Origin: UBA6448 sp051893155
GTDB lineage: Bacteria > Bacillota_I > Bacilli_A > RF39 > UBA660
NCBI GenBank assembly: GCA_051893155.1
Contig: JBJFGY010000081.1
Location: 1-37,595, forward strand
Direction of reading: 5' to 3'
Length of the DNA: 37,595 bases
How positions within the stretch are numbered: the stretch's first letter is position 1; the number at the start of each line of letters is the position of its first letter. The position numbers and the translations under genes were made by a program. Shown here piece by piece: positions 22,059 through 29,273 of this stretch. The notes beneath the pieces are model-generated. The model ran no database searches. It saw nothing but the letters and a program-made list of their open reading frames with translations, and was not told the DNA's origin.

Positions 22059-23124
22059 CTTTAAATATCAGTCCTTTCTTATCAATTTGTATATTACTAT
22101 TTATTTTAATATCATATAAATTAAAAATATTATATTCTTTTCCTGTTTTTTGATAATATGTATTATTAACTTTTAATAAGTCTATATCTTCTTTTTTTAA
22201 ATCATCAATAAAATAAGTTAATTTTTTATTTAAATTATTGCTAAATTCTTTGTTTAGTTTTTTATATACTTCTTCATCTTTTAAATCTAAATTAGTGGTA
22301 TTATTTTTTATTTCTCCTAAAGCAGTAACATTTAAAATAATTTCATTATTTTTTATTTCAATATCAGTATTACTTTGATAAAGGTTAATTGTTAATAAAT
22401 CATTATCATAATAGTTTGTTAATAGTAAATTACAATCCTTTTGATTTATTAAATTAAAAAGTGCACTTTCTTCTTCAGTAAATATTTTTTTTAATTTATA
22501 GCCTTTAAATGCCGCTACACCAGCTTGAATTATATTATCATCTTCTATTTTAAATGTATTTAATAAAGCCGATAAATTATCATTTAAAAAATATTTTAAT
22601 GTTGTTTCAAAATTTTGATCTATTGTAATATTATTTTGGTATTTATTATTTTTAATCATTTGAAATAATTTTTTTCCCATATCTGGATCTTTATCGGTAG
22701 ATTTACTAATTAAATCAATAGCTTTTGTATTTTGCGTTATACATAAGAAAAATTCATTTTTAACATCTGGATTTCTTAATATATAATCAAGTAATTCTTT
22801 AACATAATTATCAGCTATTTCTTTGGATATAACAATTATTTTTAAATGATAAAAATATGGTACATTATCTACTTTTAAAGATGCATTATCAAAGGCATTA
22901 GAAATATTTTTACCTTTAGCACTTATAATATTTGATTTTTCATTATTTACTGAACCACTTTCTTTTGTAGCTTTTAATACTTCATAAGAAACAAGAAAAG
23001 TTTCTTCTTCAATATCGTAATCAACCGCAATAGATGAAATAAATGATAAATTATCGACTTCAATATAATCATAACAACCTGTTAAAATTAGGATTATAAT
23101 TATTAAAAAGAATATTTTCTTCAT
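22045..23124 (-). CDS. gerAC: Spore germination lipoprotein GerAC type
   Basis: C subunit of the Ger receptor, a lipoprotein on the outer face of the inner spore membrane. 359 residues: a lipoprotein signal with lipobox LTGC and Cys at 17, then the Ger_C domains, with IEVDNLSFISSIAVDYD near the start and a KATKESGSV turn typical of the family. AAGGAG lies ahead of the ATG, which overlaps gerAA by four bases. Operon order A-C-B, an order also found in other spore formers. No Lgt or diacylglycerol gene is adjacent. Confidence 0.9.
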   Translation of the reverse strand: MKKIFFLIIIILILTGCYDYIEVDNLSFISSIAVDYDIEEETFLVSYEVLKATKESGSVNNEKSNIISAKGKNISNAFDNASLKVDNVPYFYHLKIIVISKEIADNYVKELLDYILRNPDVKNEFFLCITQNTKAIDLISKSTDKDPDMGKKLFQMIKNNKYQNNITIDQNFETTLKYFLNDNLSALLNTFKIEDDNIIQAGVAAFKGYKLKKIFTEEESALFNLINQKDCNLLLTNYYDNDLLTINLYQSNTDIEIKNNEIILNVTALGEIKNNTTNLDLKDEEVYKKLNKEFSNNLNKKLTYFIDDLKKEDIDLLKVNNTYYQKTGKEYNIFNLYDIKINSNIQIDKKGLIFKVDYK

Positions 23125-24506
23125 AAATTTTTCTCCTTAATAATATTATTTGAAAGCATTTTACTTCTTTTTTTGTTTTTTAATTTTAAAATACTTTCTT
23201 TTATATAAGTAAAATCAAAAGGCGTAACTGGAAAAGAATACATTATACCAGCACTTTTAGTACTATATAAATTAAGTAAAAAGAATATAAACATTAAAAG
23301 AAAACCATATAACCCAAAAAAACTACTTCCTAAAAGAAAGGCAAAACGATAAACTCTTAAAGTATTTGTTATTTCAATTTCTGGAAAAATTAGAGAAGTT
23401 ATGAATGTAAAAGATGTAACAATTATCATAATTGGTGTTATAAGACCAGCATTTACTGCTGATTCTCCTAAAACAAGGGCTCCTAAAATTGATATAGCGG
23501 AACCATATTTATTAGGAAAACGTAGATCACTTTCTCTTAATATTTCACATAAAAGAAGCATTAATATGCATTCTATAACAGCAGGAAATGGTACTCCTGT
23601 TCTTTGAATAGCAAAATTAAGAATAAGTTTTGTAGGAACAGCTTCTTGATTAAAACTAATTATAGCAATATAAAAAGCAGGAACAATCATAGAAAGAAAG
23701 AAACATGCAAATCGAAGTATTTTAGTCATACTTATTGTAAAATCTTTAGTATAATAATCAGAAAAAGGATTTATGAAATCGATAAGAAATGCAGGCAAAA
23801 TAAGGGCAGTAGGACTTTCCTGTGCAATAATAACAACTTTACCACTGCTAAGAGATTTGGCACATCGATCAGGTCTTTCTGTAGCTATAATTGTAGGAAA
23901 AACAAAAGTATTAGTTAAGTATTTTTTTAAATCTTCACTATCATTAATCATGTCAATATCAACATTTTCAAGTTTACTTTTAATATTTTGAACTAAATCC
24001 ATTTTAGTTATTCCTTCGATATACATAATAGCAACTTTGCTTTTACTAAGTCTTCCTATACTAAGTTCACATATTTTTAATTTATTTGTTTTAAGCCTTC
24101 TTTTAATAAGTCCTATATTTGTTTGATAGTTTTCGTTAAATGAATTTTTAGGACCTTTTAAAGACATTTCAACTTCGTTACTTGGGATACTTCGATCTAA
24201 ATTTGCTTTTGTTTCTATAGCATATAATTTATTTTTATCAACAATAATAGTAAAACCATTATATAAATAATATTCTATTTCATCAAAACCATTTAATTTT
24301 ACAAAATTTGAACCAGGTAATAAACTTTCTAAATTATCAATATTTTCTAAATTAGTTAATTTTTTTAAAATATATTCATTTATTTTATCTTGATTTGCAA
24401 GGGTATCAAAAAAAATTACATATATTTTATGTAAAATATTTATTTTAACTTTCCTAATCACTAAATCAGGATTTTCACCAAATACTTTTTTTATTTTCTC
24501 AATCAT
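23121..24506 (-). CDS. gerAA: Spore germination receptor subunit GerAA type
   Basis: A subunit of the Ger receptor. 461 residues: an N-terminal cytosolic GerA domain (about 1-240) opening with VFGENPDLVIRKVKI, then about five membrane spans. Family motifs are visible: VVIIAQESPTALILPAFLIDF (about 229-249), ERPDRCAKSL just before, and ESDLRFPNKYGSAISILGALVLGE. The short C-terminal tail is cytosolic. No Shine-Dalgarno sequence stands before the ATG, unlike most genes here. The forespore sigma factor SigG drives ger operons in Bacillus; I find only a poor match upstream. Divergent from the RNA methyltransferase gene. Confidence 0.93.
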   Translation of the reverse strand: MIEKIKKVFGENPDLVIRKVKINILHKIYVIFFDTLANQDKINEYILKKLTNLENIDNLESLLPGSNFVKLNGFDEIEYYLYNGFTIIVDKNKLYAIETKANLDRSIPSNEVEMSLKGPKNSFNENYQTNIGLIKRRLKTNKLKICELSIGRLSKSKVAIMYIEGITKMDLVQNIKSKLENVDIDMINDSEDLKKYLTNTFVFPTIIATERPDRCAKSLSSGKVVIIAQESPTALILPAFLIDFINPFSDYYTKDFTISMTKILRFACFFLSMIVPAFYIAIISFNQEAVPTKLILNFAIQRTGVPFPAVIECILMLLLCEILRESDLRFPNKYGSAISILGALVLGESAVNAGLITPIMIIVTSFTFITSLIFPEIEITNTLRVYRFAFLLGSSFFGLYGFLLMFIFFLLNLYSTKSAGIMYSFPVTPFDFTYIKESILKLKNKKRSKMLSNNIIKEKNL

Positions 24507-24550
24507 ATTTATATTATTTACATTTTTTAAATAAATTATTTATTATTTTA

Positions 24551-24559
24551 TGATAAAAT
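24551..24559 (+). promoter_or_regulatory. Extended -10 promoter of the RlmD/TrmA-type gene
   Basis: TGATAAAAT with TAAAAT at 24554-24559, 18 bases before the ATG. Confidence 0.45.
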
Positions 24560-24577
24560 AATTATGAAGGTGTTAAT

Positions 24578-25762
24578 ATGCTAGTTAATATTGAAAGAAT
24601 GGATCATTTAGGAAATGGAATAGGTTATCTAAATAATAAAATAATTTTTGTAAAAAATGCATTAATTGGTGAAACAATTGATGTTGATATAACTAAAGAA
24701 AAAAATACATTTTATGAAGGGAAAATTAAAAGTATTATTGTTAAATCAAGTAAAAGAATAAATCCTTTTTGCCCATATTTTGGTTTATGTGGGGGATGTA
24801 ATTTAGAGCATTTAAATTATTTAGATACTTTAGAATATAAAAAGAAAAGAGTACTTAATATTTTAAACAAATTTAATTTACCTAATCCAGTAATAATTCA
24901 AAATGCAAATAATTTATATTACCGAAATAAAATTGAACTTAAAATAGTAGATAAAAAGATAGGTTTTTATGAAAAAAATACTCATAAACTTATTGAAATT
25001 AATGAATGCAAAATTACTAAAAAGTCAATAAATAAAGTTATTAATTTAATTAAATCTTTTAATTTAAATTATGCAAATATAATATTAAGAAGTAATTATA
25101 ATGATGAAATATTAATTATTATTAATTCTAAAGAAAATATTATAATAAATGATGATTTATCTAAATATAAAATAGTAGGAATTATTTTAAATGATAAAAC
25201 TATTTATGGAGAAAATCATTTTATGGAAAAAATAGATAATTTATATTTTGATGTAAATTATGATGCTTTTTTTCAAGTAAATAATTATATTAATAGTAAG
25301 TTATTTGAGATAATAAAAGAAAATGTAAGTGGAGAAAATATTTTAGATTTATATTCTGGGGTAGGTACACTTTCAATTATGGCAAGTCAAAATGCTGGTA
25401 TTGTTTATGCAATTGAAGTTAATGAAAATGCCGTAAAAAGTGCATTACTTAATGCAAAAATAAATAAAGTAAAAAATGTATGTTTTATATTAGGTAAAGT
25501 TGAAGATAAAATAAATTTAATTAATGATAAAATAGATACAGTGATTGTAGATCCACCGAGAAGTGGCCTTGATAAAAAAACAATGGATTATTTAAAAAAA
25601 ATTAAAGCAAGTAAAATAATTTATATTTCATGTGATACACAAAGTCTTGCAAATAATTTAAATGATTTAATTAATGATTATATAGTGGAAAAACTATATT
25701 TATTAGATATGTTTAGTTATACTTATCATGTTGAGTGTATTTTAGTATTACATCGAAAATAA
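24578..25762 (+). CDS. RNA uracil-5 methyltransferase (RlmD/RlmCD/TrmA family)
   Basis: SAM-dependent enzyme that makes 5-methyluridine in 23S rRNA or tRNA. 394 residues against about 450 for most RlmCD. The N-terminal TRAM domain (1-58) is slightly short. A 4Fe-4S motif follows: C65 then CGGC (about 71-74) and a later Cys near 144. The C-terminal Rossmann part has LDLYSGVGTLSI (SAM loop), IVDPPRSGLD and ISCDTQSLANNL, with the catalytic Cys in SCDT and the closing Glu in HVEC. GAAGGTG lies before the ATG. Firmicutes often keep several paralogues, so the exact target base is undecided. Confidence 0.88.
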   Translation: MLVNIERMDHLGNGIGYLNNKIIFVKNALIGETIDVDITKEKNTFYEGKIKSIIVKSSKRINPFCPYFGLCGGCNLEHLNYLDTLEYKKKRVLNILNKFNLPNPVIIQNANNLYYRNKIELKIVDKKIGFYEKNTHKLIEINECKITKKSINKVINLIKSFNLNYANIILRSNYNDEILIIINSKENIIINDDLSKYKIVGIILNDKTIYGENHFMEKIDNLYFDVNYDAFFQVNNYINSKLFEIIKENVSGENILDLYSGVGTLSIMASQNAGIVYAIEVNENAVKSALLNAKINKVKNVCFILGKVEDKINLINDKIDTVIVDPPRSGLDKKTMDYLKKIKASKIIYISCDTQSLANNLNDLINDYIVEKLYLLDMFSYTYHVECILVLHRK

Positions 25763-25862
25763 TAAATTTGCTATTGATGTAGAAAAAATTATGATGAGTT
25801 ATTACAAACTATTAAAGAAATTTAGAATAAGTGAAGTAAGACAATATCAAAAGAGGTAAATA

Positions 25863-25891
25863 ACTTGAAATCATAAATTGTGATCTCAAGT
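25863..25891. other. Imperfect dyad upstream of the zinc-ribbon/ABC gene
   Basis: ACTTGA-A-ATCA pairs with TGAT-C-TCAAGT with a single mismatch and a seven-base loop. No T run follows, so it is not a terminator. It could be an operator or an mRNA leader hairpin, 24 bases before the ATG. Confidence 0.4.
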
Positions 25892-25914
25892 TTAAGAAAA
25901 AAGGATGATAAAAA

Positions 25915-27054
25915 ATGAAAAATAAAATATGTCAAAGTTGTGGTATGCCATTAACTTCAAATGAACAATTAGGTACAAATAAAGATGGAAGTATCAATAA
26001 TGATTATTGTAAATATTGCTATATAAATGGAGAATTTATTGATAATGTTACAATGGAAGAGTATATAGAAATGTGCTCTTTATATGGCTTTCAAGCAGGA
26101 ATGACTAATAAGGAAATGAAAGAACATTGTATGAAGTTATTTCCAACTTTAAAAAGATGGGAAAAAAAGGAAATAATAATGGAAAAATGTATTATTGAAA
26201 TTCAAAATTTAACAAAATATTATGGTAAAATAAAAGGTGTTGAAGATCTATCTTTAAAATTATACGAAGGTGAAATATTTGGCTTTATTGGCCCAAATGG
26301 AGCGGGAAAATCTACAACAATTCGCTCAATTATGAATTTAATAAATAAAACTAGTGGAAAAGTTTTAATAGAAGGTAAAGAATTTAATAAAGATGATATA
26401 AAAATAAAAGAAACAATAGGTTATTTACCAAGTGAGATTCATTTATATGATGATTTTACAGTTAAAGAAATGCTAGATTATCATGAAAGTTTTTATAAAA
26501 AAGATATTCATAAAAGAAGAATTGAACTAGTTAAAAGATTTAAACTAGATGAAAATAAAAAAATAGAAGATTTATCTTTAGGAAATTTAAAAAAACTAGG
26601 TATTATTTTAGCATTTGTTCATGAACCTAAAATATTAATTTTAGATGAACCAACTAGTGGACTTGATCCAATTATGCAAAATGTATTTTATGGTTTATTA
26701 AAAGAAGAAAAGTTAAAAGGAAATACAATATTTTATTCAACCCATATTTTAAGTGAAGTATCAAAAATATGTGATAGAGTAGGTATAATAAAAGATGGAA
26801 AGCTTATAAAAGTTGAGTCTATGGAAGATTTAACCAAAAAAAATTTAACTTTTGTTACACTTTCTTCAAATGATATAAAAAATATTAAAGAAGACTTAAG
26901 AGTTAAAATTACTTTTGAAGGTAAAAATACCATTAAATTTAAGAATAATTTAACATATGATGAATTAATAAAGAAAATTTCAAAATATAAAATAGATAAA
27001 ATTTTAATTGAAGAATTTACACTTGAAGAAATGTTTTTACATTATTATAAATAG
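25915..27054 (+). CDS. Zinc-ribbon protein fused to ABC transporter ATPase
   Basis: One 379-codon frame encodes two normally separate proteins. Residues 1-85 are a Zn_ribbon_2-type domain (C6/C9 in CQSCGMPL, C32/C35 in YCKYC, end FPTLKRWE). Residues 89-379 are a complete ABC-2-type ATPase: Walker A GPNGAGKS (126-133), a degenerate signature DLSLGNLKK, Walker B ILILDEP, D-loop SGLDP, switch His in STHI. An internal ATG at 26179 has its own AAAGGA seven bases upstream and fits the usual ATPase start. The join lies at a run of seven A at 26163-26169; one base less would end the zinc-ribbon protein with a stop just before that ATG. So a true fusion, transcriptional slippage or a sequencing indel are all possible. 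The permease gene follows directly. Confidence 0.82.
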   Translation: MKNKICQSCGMPLTSNEQLGTNKDGSINNDYCKYCYINGEFIDNVTMEEYIEMCSLYGFQAGMTNKEMKEHCMKLFPTLKRWEKKEIIMEKCIIEIQNLTKYYGKIKGVEDLSLKLYEGEIFGFIGPNGAGKSTTIRSIMNLINKTSGKVLIEGKEFNKDDIKIKETIGYLPSEIHLYDDFTVKEMLDYHESFYKKDIHKRRIELVKRFKLDENKKIEDLSLGNLKKLGIILAFVHEPKILILDEPTSGLDPIMQNVFYGLLKEEKLKGNTIFYSTHILSEVSKICDRVGIIKDGKLIKVESMEDLTKKNLTFVTLSSNDIKNIKEDLRVKITFEGKNTIKFKNNLTYDELIKKISKYKIDKILIEEFTLEEMFLHYYK

Positions 27055-27064
27055 GAGAAAAAAT

Positions 27065-27856
27065 ATGTTTAAAAGAGAAATGAAAATTAATTTAAAAAAT
27101 TTTATAATTTGGACAGCCATTTTAATAGGTTTATTTTTAATAGTTTTTTTAATATATCCTTCTATTATAAGTAGTCAAAATCTTGAATTGATTGATGAAA
27201 TGATGAAAATGTTTCCAAAAGAAATTTTAAAAGCATTTAATATGGATATTTCAAGTATTAATTCAGTTTTTGGTTGGCTTAAAACTGAAGGATTTGTCTT
27301 TTTATTATTAATAACTGGTATTTATAGTGGAATATTAGGTTCAAATATTTTGTTAAAAGAGGAAAGTGATAAAACTATTGAATATTTAAATAGTGTTCCA
27401 GTAACTAGAAAGGATATTTTATTAAATAAAATACTATGTGGACTATTATATATTATATTAATGATTTTAATTGTCGGAATATTTAATTTTATAGGATTAA
27501 GTTTAAGTGGAAATTTTGATACTAAATTATATATTTTATTAAGTATAACACCAATATTTTCTTCAGTAGTTATATTTGCATTGTGTATGTTTTTATCAAC
27601 ATTTACACATAAAACGAAGAAAACACTTGGAATAAGTTTAGGAATAGTATTTGTAAGTTATTTTTTAAATGTATTATCTGAACTTTCTGATAGTACTAAA
27701 TTTCTTAAATATTTATCAATCTTTACTTTAGCAGACATACGAAATGTAATTTCAAATGTAGCTATTAACCCATTATTATTTGTATTATCGCTTTTTATGA
27801 CAATAATATTATTATTTTTTACTTATATTCATTATAATAAAAAAGAACTGGTATAA
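27065..27856 (+). CDS. ABC-2 type transporter permease
   Basis: Membrane partner of the ATPase just upstream. 263 residues with about six spans and the ABC-2 family stretch EESDKTIEYLNSVPVTRKDIL (about 101-121), the cytosolic coupling helix region of NosY/YtrC-like permeases. Start: ATG 27065 with AGGAG seven bases ahead; the in-frame ATG at 27008 lies inside the ATPase gene and would add a basic non-homologous tail. Likely exports a lipid, peptide or drug; the substrate is unknown. Confidence 0.85.
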   Translation: MFKREMKINLKNFIIWTAILIGLFLIVFLIYPSIISSQNLELIDEMMKMFPKEILKAFNMDISSINSVFGWLKTEGFVFLLLITGIYSGILGSNILLKEESDKTIEYLNSVPVTRKDILLNKILCGLLYIILMILIVGIFNFIGLSLSGNFDTKLYILLSITPIFSSVVIFALCMFLSTFTHKTKKTLGISLGIVFVSYFLNVLSELSDSTKFLKYLSIFTLADIRNVISNVAINPLLFVLSLFMTIILLFFTYIHYNKKELV

Positions 27857-27885
27857 TAAATAAATTATAAAAAATTAATTAGTCA

Positions 27886-27894
27886 TGTTATAAT
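27886..27894 (+). promoter_or_regulatory. Extended -10 promoter of the fic-polA-mutM operon
   Basis: TGTTATAAT with a perfect hexamer at 27889-27894, 19 bases before the ATG at 27914. Confidence 0.5.
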
Positions 27895-27913
27895 AATATT
27901 GAAAGGATAAGTT

Positions 27914-28381
27914 ATGGAAAAAATAATTGAAATAGATATACATGATAAATATGATTTAGTGGAAAAATATAATGAGGATAAAATAGCAAATGGTTTAATT
28001 GACTATGTTGTAAAAGAATCTTTACCTATAAATAAAAATGAAAAAATAAAAATAATTATAAATATAAAATGTAAAAATATTGATAAAGATTGTTCTTTAT
28101 TTTTAAAAGAAGGTTTAACACAAGAATATAATAAAAGTTTACAAGAACATAAAATAAATCAAATTAAGGAGTTTTATTTGCTTTTATTAGGAATTATATT
28201 TTTACTTTTATCAAGACTAATTAATAATGAAAGTATTTGGAAAGAAATATTATTAATTACCGGATGGGTTCCTATATGGGAAGTAGTTGACATAGTCTTA
28301 TTTTCTAATACAACAGGAAAAGGCAAAAGAAAAATTATAAAAAAATTATATGAAAGTGAAATAATAGTAAATAATAATTAG
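27914..28381 (+). CDS. Unknown two-span membrane protein
   Basis: 155 residues. A mixed cytosolic part (1-88) with charged IDIHDKYDLVEKYNEDKI is followed by two hydrophobic spans (about 86-100 and 111-130) joined by RLINNESIWKE, then a basic tail. WVPIWEVVDIVLF resembles a conserved stretch seen in uncharacterised gut Firmicute membrane proteins. No known domain. GAAAGGA lies before the ATG. The fic gene begins seven bases after its stop, so the two are probably co-translated; function cannot be inferred. Confidence 0.65.
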   Translation: MEKIIEIDIHDKYDLVEKYNEDKIANGLIDYVVKESLPINKNEKIKIIINIKCKNIDKDCSLFLKEGLTQEYNKSLQEHKINQIKEFYLLLLGIIFLLLSRLINNESIWKEILLITGWVPIWEVVDIVLFSNTTGKGKRKIIKKLYESEIIVNNN

Positions 28382-28388
28382 GTGTTTT

Positions 28389-29273
28389 ATGGAAGATAGA
28401 ATTAATTTAATTATAGATTTATTAAATAAAATGGATATAACTAGTGATGAAGCAAAATATTATATTTATAGATTATTTAATAATTTAAAGTCAATAAAAG
28501 TTAAAAATCCATATTTTGTATATGATGATTATATGCTTGAAACAATTATTACTAGTTATTATATGTATTGTGATAAACCAAAAATGAATGATATTTATGA
28601 TGCTTTTAGAAGTAGGTATATTTATAATGAAAATGTAATTGAAAATATTCATAATTTAGATGAAAAGAAAGGTCTAGGTGAAGCATATGATTTTATTGCC
28701 AATTTAGATAATTATGCAAATGTGAATATTATGACTTTACTAACAATACATAAAAGATTATATTCTAAAACTGCTCATCCTGAATTTGGTGGTACTTTAC
28801 GTGTTTCATCAGCTTATTTTAATGGCTTTCAAAATGAAATATCTGCACCAGAAAATATAATAAATGATTTAGTTTCACTACTTGTTTATTCAAATAGTTT
28901 GACTTTAAAAGCAATTGAAATAGAAAAAGAAAATGATCCAATAAAAAAACTAGAGTTCATTAATGAAATATTGGATTTTAAATGTAAATTAATTTTAATT
29001 CATCCATTTGCTGATGGGAATGGAAGAAGTATTAGAATACTTACTAATTTATATTTTAAAATGGCCGGTATTCCTCCTGTATATATTGAAGCAAATGAAA
29101 AAGAAGAATATATTAAATGTATAAATCTTGCATGTAAACCTAAAGAATATAATCCTGATATAGTTCCTTTAAGAAAGTTTTATTATTATAAATTATGTGA
29201 TTCAATTGTAAAACTTGACGTAATTAGTAAAATAGATTTTGATTATGAAATTAAAAAAATTGGGAGGAAATAA
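28389..29273 (+). CDS. Fic-domain protein (probable AMP transferase)
   Basis: Fic enzymes transfer AMP or other phosphate-containing groups to target proteins. 294 residues. The catalytic motif is complete: HPFADGNGRSIR (205-216), with H205 as base, D209 for Mg and R213/R216 for phosphates. GGTLR (134-138) marks the flap side. A possible autoinhibitory helix is ENVIEN (82-87), a variant of (S/T)xxxE(G/N) with Glu in place of Ser/Thr, so inhibition cannot be assured. The stop TAA shares one base with the polA ATG. No antitoxin gene of the usual short Fic type is adjacent. Target unknown. Confidence 0.85.
   Translation: MEDRINLIIDLLNKMDITSDEAKYYIYRLFNNLKSIKVKNPYFVYDDYMLETIITSYYMYCDKPKMNDIYDAFRSRYIYNENVIENIHNLDEKKGLGEAYDFIANLDNYANVNIMTLLTIHKRLYSKTAHPEFGGTLRVSSAYFNGFQNEISAPENIINDLVSLLVYSNSLTLKAIEIEKENDPIKKLEFINEILDFKCKLILIHPFADGNGRSIRILTNLYFKMAGIPPVYIEANEKEEYIKCINLACKPKEYNPDIVPLRKFYYYKLCDSIVKLDVISKIDFDYEIKKIGRK

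Noticed and set aside
23401..23991. Three open frames on the plus strand opposite gerAA
   Set aside because: They lie wholly inside gerAA, have no ribosome sites, and their residue makeup is that of a reversed membrane-protein frame.
24507..24577. SigG promoter before gerAA
   Set aside because: AATAATA near the ATG is close to the -10, but no convincing -35 is present; too weak in such A+T-rich sequence to report as a feature.
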